Notes: generated by a model from the sequence alone, not told the origin. A DNA stretch of 64,000 nt from Flavobacteriaceae bacterium PS02336 (GCA_029960065.1 JASCOF010000002.1:806001-870000), one strand, 5' to 3'; positions 36,637-46,918 are shown, counted from the first letter of the stretch. Numbers and translations: made by a program.

Positions 36637-39600
36637 ATGAAATTAACAAAATTACTTGTTTTTTGTATTTCATCTTTGTTATTCTCGGTTATAGCTGTGG
36701 CTCAAGATGTCACAGTAAATGGAATAATAAATGATGAAAGTGGAATGCCTGTTCCAGGTGCGACAATTTTATTAAAAGGTACTACTAAATCAACTGCTTC
36801 CGATTTTGACGGGAAGTTTCAAATTCAAGTACCTTCAAACGGAACTTTAACAATTACCTTTATTGGTTATACTACAGTAAATGAAGCTGTAAATGGTAGA
36901 ACAAAAATCTCAATTCAATTAAAACCAGAATCACAATCATTAAATGAGGTTGTAGTGGTTGGATATGGTACACAAAAGAAATCGGTTGTTACTGGAGCAA
37001 TTTCTAGTGTAAAAGCTTCTGACTTAGAAGATTTACCAATTACTAGGGTTGAGCAGTCACTTCAAGGAAGGGTTTCTGGGGTAACTATTGCAGCCAATGC
37101 AGGTCAGCCGGGATCTTCTTCTACTATTAGAGTAAGGGGTATTACTTCTTTTGGTAACAACGAACCTTTATGGGTTGTTGATGGTGTAATTGTTGACTCG
37201 GGCGGTATTGGTTATTTAAATCAATCAGATATTGCTTCTATGGAAGTTCTTAAAGATGCTGCATCTCAAGCTATTTATGGAGCTAGAGCAGCAGCCGGGG
37301 TTATTCTTATTACCACTAAAAAAGGAAAGTCTGGAAAAATGAGTGTGAACTACAACGGTTACACTGGTTTTTCTAAAGCTGCTAGAAAATTAGATTTATT
37401 GAATGCTACTGAATATGCTACAATAATGAATGAAAGATATGCAAATGGATACACAATAGATCCTCAAAAACCATATCAGCTTCCATATCAAAATCCATCA
37501 TCGTACGGAGTTGGAACAGATTGGCAAAGTGTTATTTTTAATGACAATGCTCAAAAAACAGGTCATGAGCTAAGTTTATCAGGAGGAAATGATGTTTCAA
37601 CTTTCTATGCTTCTTTCGGATTATTAGATCAAGAAGGAATTGTAGCTACTCCTATTTCAAATTACAACAGAAAAAACATTCGTTTAAACTCCACACATAA
37701 AATTGTAAAAGGTTTAACTTTTGGACAAACATTAGGTTATTCTCACGAAAAAAATGTTGGAATTGGAAATACAAATAATGAATATGGAGGACCATTGAGT
37801 TCTGCAATCAATTTAGATCCACTTACGCCTGCTATTGTTACTGATCCAGCAGTTGCAAATCAATCACCATATACTCAAGATTACGTTTTAAGAGACTCAA
37901 ATGGGAATCCTTACGGAATCTCTCAAAAAGTTGTTCAAGAAATGAGCAACCCTTTGGCTTATATTCAGACTAGATTAGGTAATTATGGATGGTCGGATAA
38001 TTTTGTAGGTAATGCATACTTAGAAGTAGAAGCTATTAAAGGTTTAAAATTTAGAACTACATTAGGAGGTAAACTATCATATTGGGGAGCTGAAAGTTTT
38101 ACACCTGAATTCTATCTGAATTCTTCTACGATTAATGCAAAAAATAATTTGTCTAGAAATTCTAATAAAGGTTTTGGATGGAACATAGAAAACACTGTTT
38201 CATACACGAAACAAATCGCTGATCATAATTTTTCAGTTTTACTAGGACAAGGTGCATATGTTGATAATATTACCTCAGGATCTACAGTTACGTATATTAG
38301 TGTACCATATACCAATTTTGATGATGCAACTTTCCCGAACGATCATCCGCAAGAAAATATTACGGCTTCTGCTTACAATGGTTTTCAACACAAAGTAACG
38401 TCGTTATTTGCCAGAGTCAATTATGATTACAAAGAAAAGTACTTACTTACTGGTATTGTTCGTCGTGATGGTTCTTCTCGTTTTGGTCAAAATAATAAAT
38501 ACGGAACTTTTCCATCATTCTCTTTAGGATGGGTTCCCACAAAAGAAAATTTCTGGCCAGAAAACAAAGTTGTTACACAGTTAAAGTTTAGAGGAGGATA
38601 TGGAGTTACAGGTAGCGATGCTATTGGAGATTTCAAATTCTTACCAACTATTGGTTCAGGAAGAAACTATACAATCGGAAACCAAGGTTCAGTAGTTGTT
38701 GGTAATAGCCCAAATGCACCAGCAAATCCAGATTTGAAATGGGAAGAAACAAGTCAAGCTAACGTAGCTTTCGATATTACGTTTTTTAATGATTTGTCAT
38801 TAACAACAGATTTTTATATTAAAAAATCTACTGGTATTTTACAAGATATTGACTTGCCTGGCCACGTTGGTAGTACTGGTAGACCTTCTGCAAACATTGC
38901 AGACATGGACAACAAAGGAATTGACTTAGAGCTTTCTTATCGCAAAAAAATTGGTCAAGTTGGTTTTAACATAAGCGGAAATATTTCTTATTTGGAAAAC
39001 GAAGTAACTAATTTAGGAAAAGACATCCAGTTTATTTCTGGAGATGCTTCTTTCCAAAACATGGGTGCAGTAACAAGAACGCAAGTAGGACAATCTTACA
39101 ATTCTTTTTACGGATATAAAACACAAGGTATTTTTCAAAATCAAGCAGAAATTAATGCTTACACAAATGCTTCTGGTGGTTTAATTCAGCCAGGTGCAAG
39201 ACCAGGAGATTTCAGATGGCAGGATACTAATGGTGATGGAACAATTACAGACGATGATAAAACTTTTCTCGGAAGTCCTATTCCAAAATACACGTATGGT
39301 TTTACGATTAACTTAGATTATAAAAATTTTGATTTATTAATTTTTACTCAAGGAGCAATTGGGAACAAAATTTTTCAAGGACTTCGCCGTCTAGATATTA
39401 CAGATGCTAACTATCAAACTTCTGCTTTAGGTCGTTGGACAGGTGAAGGATCAACAAATTCATATCCAATTTTATCTACAGTTGATAATAATAAAAATTT
39501 CTCAAATGCTTCAGATTTTTATTTAGAAGATGGAGATTACTGGAGAATCAAAACAGTTCAAATTGGTTATAACCTTCCAAGTGATGTTGTATCAAAAGCA

Positions 39601-39762
39601 GGTCTTTCAAAAACTAGACTTTATTTGACAGGAGAAAATTTATTGACATTTACAAGATACTCTGGTTATGATCCAGAAATTGGTGGAGGAGTTTTTGGTA
39701 TTGATAAAGGATATTATCCGCAAGCTAGAACTTTAATGTTAGGGGTTAATTTACAATTTTAA
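36637..39762 (+). CDS. SusC/RagA-family TonB-linked outer-membrane transporter (copy 2)
   Basis: Second TonB-dependent glycan importer of the locus, 1041 aa. Signal peptide MKLTKLLVFCISSLLFSVIA, then the CarboxypepD-regulatory-like domain (about 24-100), SLNEVVVVGYGTQKK, plug domain (LWVVDGV; MEVLKDAASQAIYGARAAAG) and barrel ending in LMLGVNLQF. The N-terminal ~120 residues closely match SusC-1, while the barrels diverge clearly, so the two probably take different oligosaccharides or chain lengths. The stop is 11 nt before SusD-2, the same spacing as in cassette 1. Confidence 0.96.
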   Translation: MKLTKLLVFCISSLLFSVIAVAQDVTVNGIINDESGMPVPGATILLKGTTKSTASDFDGKFQIQVPSNGTLTITFIGYTTVNEAVNGRTKISIQLKPESQSLNEVVVVGYGTQKKSVVTGAISSVKASDLEDLPITRVEQSLQGRVSGVTIAANAGQPGSSSTIRVRGITSFGNNEPLWVVDGVIVDSGGIGYLNQSDIASMEVLKDAASQAIYGARAAAGVILITTKKGKSGKMSVNYNGYTGFSKAARKLDLLNATEYATIMNERYANGYTIDPQKPYQLPYQNPSSYGVGTDWQSVIFNDNAQKTGHELSLSGGNDVSTFYASFGLLDQEGIVATPISNYNRKNIRLNSTHKIVKGLTFGQTLGYSHEKNVGIGNTNNEYGGPLSSAINLDPLTPAIVTDPAVANQSPYTQDYVLRDSNGNPYGISQKVVQEMSNPLAYIQTRLGNYGWSDNFVGNAYLEVEAIKGLKFRTTLGGKLSYWGAESFTPEFYLNSSTINAKNNLSRNSNKGFGWNIENTVSYTKQIADHNFSVLLGQGAYVDNITSGSTVTYISVPYTNFDDATFPNDHPQENITASAYNGFQHKVTSLFARVNYDYKEKYLLTGIVRRDGSSRFGQNNKYGTFPSFSLGWVPTKENFWPENKVVTQLKFRGGYGVTGSDAIGDFKFLPTIGSGRNYTIGNQGSVVVGNSPNAPANPDLKWEETSQANVAFDITFFNDLSLTTDFYIKKSTGILQDIDLPGHVGSTGRPSANIADMDNKGIDLELSYRKKIGQVGFNISGNISYLENEVTNLGKDIQFISGDASFQNMGAVTRTQVGQSYNSFYGYKTQGIFQNQAEINAYTNASGGLIQPGARPGDFRWQDTNGDGTITDDDKTFLGSPIPKYTYGFTINLDYKNFDLLIFTQGAIGNKIFQGLRRLDITDANYQTSALGRWTGEGSTNSYPILSTVDNNKNFSNASDFYLEDGDYWRIKTVQIGYNLPSDVVSKAGLSKTRLYLTGENLLTFTRYSGYDPEIGGGVFGIDKGYYPQARTLMLGVNLQF

Positions 39763-39773
39763 AATTAGAGATT

Positions 39774-41282
39774 ATGAAAATTAAAAATATAAGATATTCA
39801 TTCGCTGCAGTAGGATTGTTGCTTCTTAGCTCTTCTTGTGGTGAAGATTTTTTAACAGTTGATCCAAAAGGACTACCGTTGGTAGATAATTATTACAAAG
39901 ATGAAGCAGAAGCATTTTCAGGATTAGTTGCTACTTATGATATCATGGGTAAACAATCAAAAGGTTTTGAAAACATGATTACCATGCTAAATGCTGGTTC
40001 AGATGATTTTTATGCAGGAGGTGGTGGACCTGGAGACGGTGCTGGTATTCACGGTTTTGATAATTATAAGTTAGATAAAATCACTATGCCAAGAAGCTTT
40101 TGGGGAGATTTTTTCCAAGGAATTGCTAGAGCAAATATCTTGTTGGAGAAATTACCGAATGTAAATATGTCTGATGCTAAGAAAGTACGTTTTGCAGCAG
40201 AAGCAAAAGCATTACGTGGCTATTACTATTTTGAACTAGTAAGAACATTTAGAAATTTACCATTAATTCTAACTACAATTTCACCAGCTGAAGGATATAA
40301 AAGTACCCAAGTTAGTCCAGAAGAAATTTATGCGCAAATTGAAAAAGATTTAATTGAAGCAAAAGCAGCTTTACCAAATACAGTAGATGTAGCAACAGAG
40401 GGAGGTCGTTTTTCTAAAGGTTCTGTTCAGGCATTATTAGGGAAAGTATATTTATACGAAGGTAAAAATTCATTGGCAGCCGCAGAATTTGCAGATGTAA
40501 ATGGAACTCCGGGAGGTACAAGTATGTATGGCTACAAACTGCTTAGTAAATTCTCAGATTTATGGGTTATCAGTAATAAATTCAACTCAGAAGCGATTAT
40601 CGAAATTATGCATACAGATAAAAGTAATGCAGACTGGGGATTCTGGGGTGGAGGAGCTGACGAAGGTAACTCTGTAAATATTATGGTTGGTCCACGAGGA
40701 TACGAGAGAGTATCAAATACATTACCAGATTATGTTTCTGGATGGAGTTTTAATCCTGTAACGCCTAGTTTGTATAATGCTATGAAAGGAGATCCACGTT
40801 TTGAATCTACAATTTTTGATGTACTGCCTTTGGTTGCATCAGGAGCAGCAAAATACGCAAAAGGGGATCAGGATACAGGATATTTCTTAAAGAAATTTAT
40901 GCCTCTTAATTCTGATACATCTTCAGGTGGTGGAGCGACAGCTTTAAATTATAAACAAGATACTTATGCAATCCGTTTAGCAGATACTTATTTAATGGAG
41001 GCAGAAGCTTTAGGTGGAACTGGAGCTAGAGCACAGGCTCTACTAGATGCTGTACGTGCTAGAGTTGGTTTAGCTTCTGTGCCAGTTTCTTTGGATGCTA
41101 TTGCTAACGAAAGAAGATTAGAGCTTGCAGGAGAGGGACACCGTTGGTTCGATTTAGTGAGAACAGGAAAAGCTGCAGCTGTACTTGCAGCAGACGGATT
41201 TGTAGCTGGTAAAAATGAAATTTGGCCAATCCCACAAAAAGATTTAGAGAATACTCAACTTGTTCAAAATCCTAATTACTAA
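39774..41282 (+). CDS. RagB/SusD-family nutrient-binding lipoprotein (copy 2)
   Basis: SusD partner of SusC-2, 502 aa. The leader MKIKNIRYSFAAVGLLLLSSSC has C22 followed by GEDFLTVDPKG. SusD motifs: EAEAFSGLVATYDIMG near the N-terminus, RFAAEAKALRGYYYFELVRTF in two adjacent helices, and the C-terminal IANERRLELAGEGHRWFDLVR. It ends IWPIPQKDLENTQLVQNPNY, the classical SusD C-terminus. Shorter than SusD-1, with little similarity outside the family motifs. Confidence 0.95.
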   Translation: MKIKNIRYSFAAVGLLLLSSSCGEDFLTVDPKGLPLVDNYYKDEAEAFSGLVATYDIMGKQSKGFENMITMLNAGSDDFYAGGGGPGDGAGIHGFDNYKLDKITMPRSFWGDFFQGIARANILLEKLPNVNMSDAKKVRFAAEAKALRGYYYFELVRTFRNLPLILTTISPAEGYKSTQVSPEEIYAQIEKDLIEAKAALPNTVDVATEGGRFSKGSVQALLGKVYLYEGKNSLAAAEFADVNGTPGGTSMYGYKLLSKFSDLWVISNKFNSEAIIEIMHTDKSNADWGFWGGGADEGNSVNIMVGPRGYERVSNTLPDYVSGWSFNPVTPSLYNAMKGDPRFESTIFDVLPLVASGAAKYAKGDQDTGYFLKKFMPLNSDTSSGGGATALNYKQDTYAIRLADTYLMEAEALGGTGARAQALLDAVRARVGLASVPVSLDAIANERRLELAGEGHRWFDLVRTGKAAAVLAADGFVAGKNEIWPIPQKDLENTQLVQNPNY

Positions 41283-41300
41283 TAGTTAATAAAATATCAT

Positions 41301-42185
41301 ATGAAAATAAATAGAAGCAAAAAACAACAATTTTTATTATTGTTTTTTATGACAGCTGTATTAGGACTTACAAGCTGTCAACCAGATGATTCTTTTGTTG
41401 ATAATGGGTTAACCAACAGCAATGTTGATGCATCTTTTGATATTGTTCCTGTTGAAGGAAAGGTAAATACGTATAATCTGGTAGCTAAAACCAATGTAGT
41501 TTTAAAATCAATCTGGAATACAGGAAATGGAGATTATATTGGAAAAGGGATACAGGAAGTATCTTTTCCTGATGCAGGAACCTACACCATTAAACAAACG
41601 GCTATTGGAGCTGGAGGAGGCACAGCTACTGCTTCTAAAGATTTAGTTGTAGCTACAACAGATCCTTTAAAAGGGAATTTAGTTCAAGGAGGTACTTTTG
41701 CAACTGCTGCAGATCAAGCAAAATGGACAGTATTAAACCTTAGTGCTACTGGTGCAGCTTTTTGGTCTTATGAAAATAACAGCGCAACAATTCACTCTCC
41801 AGGAGGATGGGCACAAGAAGGAATCTATCAAGCAATTGATGTTGTAAAAGACAAAGAATATACAATAGATATGAAAGTTTCAGCTTTAAGCGGTTCAGAT
41901 GAAACTTGGTTAGAAGTTTACGCTGGTAAATCGGTTCCACAATCTGGTGTTGAATATAAAGACAACAAAGTTATGGGATTAAGTACTTGGGATGGTTGTG
42001 CTAAAGCAGGTTTTTCTGGAATGCTTTCAGTTGTTGGATGTGTTAAAAACGACAAAACTGCAACGGTTTCAAATGTAGTTAAGTTTACTGAAACAGGAAA
42101 AATCTATTTACTAATCCGTTCTGGGGGTAATAAGTTTACAAAAGATGGAATTACAATTTCAAAAGTTGAATTCCGAGGAAAATAA
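41301..42185 (+). CDS. PKD-domain surface lipoprotein with CBM-like C-terminus
   Basis: Lipoprotein of 294 aa; C26 of the leader (VLGLTSCQPDD) is followed by acidic residues. A PKD-type domain (about 45-115; FPDAGTYTIKQTAIGAGG) is followed by a C-terminal beta-sandwich resembling a CBM4/9-type carbohydrate-binding module (about 130-290; WSYENNSATIHSPGGW, AIDVVKDKEYTIDMKVSA). Such SusE-position proteins in laminarin loci bind glucan at the cell surface; binding here is inference. Last gene of cassette 2, 18 nt after SusD-2. Confidence 0.78.
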   Translation: MKINRSKKQQFLLLFFMTAVLGLTSCQPDDSFVDNGLTNSNVDASFDIVPVEGKVNTYNLVAKTNVVLKSIWNTGNGDYIGKGIQEVSFPDAGTYTIKQTAIGAGGGTATASKDLVVATTDPLKGNLVQGGTFATAADQAKWTVLNLSATGAAFWSYENNSATIHSPGGWAQEGIYQAIDVVKDKEYTIDMKVSALSGSDETWLEVYAGKSVPQSGVEYKDNKVMGLSTWDGCAKAGFSGMLSVVGCVKNDKTATVSNVVKFTETGKIYLLIRSGGNKFTKDGITISKVEFRGK

Positions 42186-42220
42186 AGAGTTAAGTTAAGT
42201 TTAAGTTTAAGTTTGGTTGT

Positions 42221-42258
42221 AAATAGCCCATAATCAGTATGAGTATGGGCTATTTTTT
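42221..42258 (+). terminator. Terminator of the second Sus cassette
   Basis: AAATAGCCCATA (42221-42232) and TATGGGCTATTT (42244-42255) pair, followed by T residues. An upstream run of TTAAGTT units (42190-42213) is shared with the sequence before the first cassette's terminator. Confidence 0.85.
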
Positions 42259-42334
42259 AAATTCTTTAAAAGGTGAAAAACCAGTTTTTTAGATTTCTCC
42301 AAAACTTCAATTAAACAATAATAATTGGAAACGA

Positions 42335-43789
42335 ATGAAAAAAAATAGTCTAAAAATTTTATGCCTTTTGTTTTCCGTTGCAGCTATTGCACAACAGCCA
42401 AAAGCAAAAAAAGAATTTACAACCAGTGGTAAAAAAATAACCGTTTATACCACAGCAGAAAACTCAAAGCTGAGATTAACTTCTACAGATAATTTGACTT
42501 TTTCTGCATCAAAACAACCGCTGGAAACTGAATTTTCGGTTTTTGTAGAACCAGCAAAAAAGTTTCAGACTTTTATGGGAATTGGCGGTGCGATTACAGA
42601 TGCAAGCGCCGAGATATTTGCTAAACTTTCAAAAGAAAAACAAGCAGAATTTTTAAATGCGTATTACGATCAGCAAAAAGGTATTGGCTATTCTTTGCTA
42701 AGAACAACTATTCAGAGTTCTGATTTTAGCAGTGGAAGCTATTCTTATATCGAAGAAGGCGATAAAGATTTGAAAACTTTTTCTATCGATCATGACAGAC
42801 AATATCGCATTCCTTTGATAAAACAAGCCATTCAGAAAGCAGGCGGAAAACTAACAACGTACGTTGCGCCTTGGTCGCCAAATGCTTTTATGAAAAGCAA
42901 TAAAAATGTATTAAAAGGAGGAACTTTACTTCCTGAATACTATCAAACTTGGGCAAACTTCTATGCAAAGTTTATCAAAGCCTACGAAAAAGAAGGAATT
43001 CCGATTTGGGGAACTTCTACGCAAAATGAACCAATGGCAACTCAAACATGGGAATCTTGTGTTTATACAGCCGAAGCTGAAAGAGACTTTATCAAAAATT
43101 ATCTTGGACCAACTTTAAAAAAAGAAAATCTGGGAGATAAAAAAATAATCGTTTGGGATCATAACCGCGATTTAATGAATTATCGTGCGAATGTAATCTA
43201 CTCAGATCCAGAAGCAGCAAAGTATGTTTGGGGAATGGGGTTTCATTGGTACGAAACATGGTCTGGCGGTGCACCGATGTTTGATAATGTCGCAAAAGTA
43301 AATGAAGCTTATCCAGATAAAAAATTAATGTTTACAGAAGGATGTGTGGAGAAATTTGACGCCTCAAAATATCAATTCTGGGGAAATGCAGAACGTTACG
43401 GAATCAATATGATTCATGATTTTAATAACGGAACGGTTGCCTGGACAGACTGGAATATTTTATTAGATCAAAATGGAGGACCTAATCACGTTGGAAACTT
43501 TTGTTTTGCACCAATCCATGCGGATACAACCACAGGCGAATTAATTTATACACCGTCTTATTATTACATTGGACATTTTTCTAAGTTCATTCGTTTAAAC
43601 GCTGTACGCGTAAGTACCGCAGTAAGCAGAAGTGCTCTATTAAGTACTTCTTTTTTAAACACTGACGGAACAATGGCAACAATTGTAATGAACCAGTCAG
43701 CTAATGAGCTTACCTATAATTTGATTATCGGAGCAGAAAAAACGTTAGTTAAAATTCCAGCAAGAGCAATTCAAACACTTGTTTATTAA
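42335..43789 (+). CDS. Glycoside hydrolase family 30 enzyme (a)
   Basis: Retaining GH30 beta-glycosidase, 484 aa, with signal peptide (MKKNSLKILCLLFSVAAIAQ). The glucosylceramidase-like N-terminal sequence GIGGAITDASAEIFAKLS precedes the TIM barrel. Acid/base E232 lies in TQNEP, nucleophile E335 in FTEGC. The side beta-domain occupies the ends. It resembles the GH30_1-type group (beta-glucosidase/beta-1,6-glucosidase), so release of glucose from beta-1,6 branches is a reasonable guess. Very similar to the next gene, with shared blocks such as QFWGNAERYGIN and NHVGNFCFAPIHADTT; a tandem duplication. Confidence 0.92.
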   Translation: MKKNSLKILCLLFSVAAIAQQPKAKKEFTTSGKKITVYTTAENSKLRLTSTDNLTFSASKQPLETEFSVFVEPAKKFQTFMGIGGAITDASAEIFAKLSKEKQAEFLNAYYDQQKGIGYSLLRTTIQSSDFSSGSYSYIEEGDKDLKTFSIDHDRQYRIPLIKQAIQKAGGKLTTYVAPWSPNAFMKSNKNVLKGGTLLPEYYQTWANFYAKFIKAYEKEGIPIWGTSTQNEPMATQTWESCVYTAEAERDFIKNYLGPTLKKENLGDKKIIVWDHNRDLMNYRANVIYSDPEAAKYVWGMGFHWYETWSGGAPMFDNVAKVNEAYPDKKLMFTEGCVEKFDASKYQFWGNAERYGINMIHDFNNGTVAWTDWNILLDQNGGPNHVGNFCFAPIHADTTTGELIYTPSYYYIGHFSKFIRLNAVRVSTAVSRSALLSTSFLNTDGTMATIVMNQSANELTYNLIIGAEKTLVKIPARAIQTLVY

Positions 43790-43807
43790 TATTTTGTAGT
43801 TAAGTAT

Positions 43808-43842
43808 AGAAGACTAATCAGGATCATCCATATTAGTCTTCT
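43808..43842 (+). other. 11-bp perfect hairpin between tandem GH30 genes
   Basis: AGAAGACTAAT (43808-43818) and ATTAGTCTTCT (43832-43842) with a 13-nt loop. The following sequence is only moderately T-rich, so this may be an attenuator or an mRNA-stabilising/processing hairpin rather than a full terminator. Confidence 0.65.
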
Positions 43843-43873
43843 CTTACTTTTAATTAAAAACTTTTTAAACAGC

Positions 43874-45322
43874 ATGAAAACAAAAAAAACATTCCTATTA
43901 GCCTTTATCTTTATACAATTAAGCTGTTTTACGTCGAAACTTACGGCTCAAAAAAACAACAAAATAAAGGTCTTTACTACGGCAGAAAATTCTAATTTGA
44001 AGTTGTCATTATCTAATGATTTAATTTCGAACAACAACACTACACAACAAAAAAATGCAGCAGTATCTATCAAAATAAATACTGAAAAAACAGACCAAAC
44101 CTTTATCGGAATTGGAGGCGCAATAACAGATGCCAGCGCAGAAGTTTTCGCCAAATTGTCTCCAAAAAAACAGCAGGAATTTCTAAATGCTTATTACGAT
44201 AAAAACAAAGGAATTGGTTACACTTTAGCAAGAACAAACATTCACAGCTGTGATTTCAGCAGTGACAGTTATACCTATATTTCAGAGGGAGATAAAGAGT
44301 TGAAAACTTTTAATATCGAACACGATCGAAAATTTAGAATCCCGCTAATTAAAAGAGCAATTGAAACAGCCGGCGGAAAACTAACTTTATTTGTCAGTCC
44401 GTGGAGTCCCCCAGCTTTCATGAAAGACAATAATGATATTTTGCACGGCGGCGTTTTGTTGCCTGAGTTTGCGCCATCTTGGGCTTTGTATTATGCAAAA
44501 TTTATTAAAGCATACGAGAAAGAAGGAATTCCAGTTTGGGGTTTAACGATTCAGAATGAGCCAATGGCAAAACAAAGATGGGAATCTTGTATTTATACAC
44601 CGGAGGCAGAAAGAGATTTTCTTAAAAATCATCTTGGGCCAACTTTAGAAAAAGAAGGATTAGCTTCTAAAAATGTTATTATTTGGGATCATAATAGAGG
44701 AGATATGTTAGAAACAAGAGCCAATCTTGTTTTCTCTGATCCTGAAGTTTCAAAATATGCGTGGGGAATTGGTTTTCACTGGTACGAAACGTGGAACGGC
44801 GGTCCGCCTCAATTTGAAACTGTTGCAAAAGTTCATGAAAAGTTTCCAAACAAAAATTTAATTTTTACTGAAGGATGTGTTGAAAGATTTAATCCAGCAA
44901 AATATCAATTCTGGGGAAATGCAGAACGTTACGGAATCAATATAATAAACGATTTTAATAACGGAACTGTAGCTTGGACAGATTGGAATATTCTTTTAGA
45001 TCAAAACGGAGGCCCTAATCATGTTGGTAATTTCTGTTTTGCACCAATTCATGCTGATACGACAAAAGACGAGTTAATCTACACTCCGATGTACTATTAT
45101 ATTGGGCATTTCTCAAAATTTATTAGACCAAATGCCAAAAGAGTAATTGAAACAATAAGTGATAAATCGCTGTTAAGTACTTCTTTTAAAAATTCAGACG
45201 GACAATTGATTATTATCGTAATGAACCAATCTGACAAAGAGATTGTTTATTCGTTAGAAAATCAAAATGTAAAAAATACGATTACAATTCCAGCACATGC
45301 TATACAAACTGTGGTATACTAA
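43874..45322 (+). CDS. Glycoside hydrolase family 30 enzyme (b)
   Basis: Tandem paralogue of the preceding GH30, 482 aa. The leader MKTKKTFLLAFIFIQLSC has a Cys at 18, so it may be a lipoprotein or use a later Sec cleavage near KLTAQ. Catalytic residues are complete: acid/base E229 in IQNEP and nucleophile E333 in FTEGC. Strong identity to copy (a) in the barrel, weaker in the N-terminal 70 residues. The two copies probably differ in linkage or chain-length preference (inference). Confidence 0.92.
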   Translation: MKTKKTFLLAFIFIQLSCFTSKLTAQKNNKIKVFTTAENSNLKLSLSNDLISNNNTTQQKNAAVSIKINTEKTDQTFIGIGGAITDASAEVFAKLSPKKQQEFLNAYYDKNKGIGYTLARTNIHSCDFSSDSYTYISEGDKELKTFNIEHDRKFRIPLIKRAIETAGGKLTLFVSPWSPPAFMKDNNDILHGGVLLPEFAPSWALYYAKFIKAYEKEGIPVWGLTIQNEPMAKQRWESCIYTPEAERDFLKNHLGPTLEKEGLASKNVIIWDHNRGDMLETRANLVFSDPEVSKYAWGIGFHWYETWNGGPPQFETVAKVHEKFPNKNLIFTEGCVERFNPAKYQFWGNAERYGINIINDFNNGTVAWTDWNILLDQNGGPNHVGNFCFAPIHADTTKDELIYTPMYYYIGHFSKFIRPNAKRVIETISDKSLLSTSFKNSDGQLIIIVMNQSDKEIVYSLENQNVKNTITIPAHAIQTVVY

Positions 45323-45351
45323 ATGTGCGTACTAACCTAAAAACCAAAAAA

Positions 45352-46824
45352 ATGAAATTGACTATTAAAAATACCATAAAAGCATTTTTCTTCATGGCAA
45401 CTGTAATGGGACAGGTAAAATGCTCTTCTTCAAATGACGCTGTAGAGAATCCGCCAGTGGTAAACCCACCTGTGGTAAATCCGCCTGCAGCTACTAACGA
45501 TGTTGATTTTTGGCTGACTAAAGGTGACCAAAGTGTCTTGCTGGCAAAACAAGCAGGAATATTAGGATTTGGAACAACAACAAATACCTACGCTACTATT
45601 GAAGTTAAAGAATCTCAGAAATATCAAACAGTTGATGGTTTTGGTTATACACTAACAGGAGGAAGTGTAGCTGTCATCAATCAATTAAATCCAGCAAGAA
45701 GAAGTGCTCTTTTACAGGAATTATTTGGTTCTGGCGAAAATGCAATCGGAATAAGTTATTTAAGAATTAGTGTGGGAGCATCAGATCTTGATGCGGCACC
45801 TTTTACTTATAATGATCTTGCAGCTGGAGAAACAGATTTGAACTTGGCTAAATTTAGTTTAGAAAAAAATAAAGATCTAATTGCAATGTTAAAAGAGATC
45901 CTAGCCATTAATCCTAAAATTTTAATCTTAGCAACACCTTGGACAGCGCCAATTTGGATGAAAGATGTTGCTAGTTTTAAAGGTGGAAAATTAAAAACAG
46001 AATATTATAGTGTTTATGCTAAATATCTTGTAAAATACATTCAGGAAATGAAAGCTCAAGGAATCACAATTGATGCTTTAACACCTCAAAATGAACCTTT
46101 ACATGACGGAAATAATCCAAGTATGTATATGTCGGCAGTTGATCAGACGAATTTTATTAAAAACAATTTAGGTCCTGCATTTAAAGCTGCAAATTTAAAC
46201 GTAAAAATTATTGCTTACGATCATAACTGCGATAATCCAAATTATCCTAAAACCATTTTAGCTGATGCTGATGCTTTTCCTTTTGTTGATGGATCTGCTT
46301 TCCATCTATATGCTGGAGATATTACAGCTTTATTGAATGTTTACAATTCTTATCCAACTAAAAATGTTTATTTCACAGAGCAATGGACTTCATCAGAAGG
46401 AAAGTTTGCAGGCGATTTAAAATGGCATCTTCGAAATGTAATTATCGGTTCAATGAGAAATTACAGTAAAAATGCTTTGGAATGGAATGTAGCCAATAAT
46501 GCCAATTTTGGTCCTTACACAGATGGAGGCTGTACGATGTGTAAAGGTGCAATAACCATAACTTCAGGTGATAGCTATCAGCGAAATGTAGCGTATTATA
46601 TTATTGCGCACGCTTCAAAATTTGTTCCAATGGGCTCTGTTAGAATCGAAAGTAATTCGGGAGGTAATTTGCAAAATGTAGCTTTTCTAACGCCTTCTGG
46701 AACAAAAGTTTTAATTGTTGAAAATGATGGAAATGCAACAGAATTTTTCAATATCAAGTTTAACGGAAAATGGGTTGCAGCTTCTCTTGAAGGTGGATCA
46801 GTTGGTACTTACACTTGGAAGTAA
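45352..46824 (+). CDS. Glycoside hydrolase family 30 enzyme (c), GH30_3-like lipoprotein
   Basis: GH30 of the type active on beta-1,6-glucan (subfamily 3-like by the GFGYTLTGGS pattern; inference). The start is ATG at 45352; a GTG at 45325 would add nine non-signal residues. The leader ends QVKC, with SSSNDAVEN following the lipobox Cys, then a Pro-Val repeat linker (NPPVVNPPVVNPP) before the catalytic barrel. Acid/base E248 in TPQNEP, nucleophile E343 in FTEQW. It begins 29 nt after gene (b). Closest local relative is GH30 (d) at 48994. Confidence 0.92.
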   Translation: MKLTIKNTIKAFFFMATVMGQVKCSSSNDAVENPPVVNPPVVNPPAATNDVDFWLTKGDQSVLLAKQAGILGFGTTTNTYATIEVKESQKYQTVDGFGYTLTGGSVAVINQLNPARRSALLQELFGSGENAIGISYLRISVGASDLDAAPFTYNDLAAGETDLNLAKFSLEKNKDLIAMLKEILAINPKILILATPWTAPIWMKDVASFKGGKLKTEYYSVYAKYLVKYIQEMKAQGITIDALTPQNEPLHDGNNPSMYMSAVDQTNFIKNNLGPAFKAANLNVKIIAYDHNCDNPNYPKTILADADAFPFVDGSAFHLYAGDITALLNVYNSYPTKNVYFTEQWTSSEGKFAGDLKWHLRNVIIGSMRNYSKNALEWNVANNANFGPYTDGGCTMCKGAITITSGDSYQRNVAYYIIAHASKFVPMGSVRIESNSGGNLQNVAFLTPSGTKVLIVENDGNATEFFNIKFNGKWVAASLEGGSVGTYTWK

Positions 46825-46918
46825 ACATTTAAACAATTCTTATTAAAGGTATAATACTGAAGTCGGGGACAAATAAATTTATGTTCGAGAAATGCGGTTT
46901 CAATTTGAACTTTTTTGA

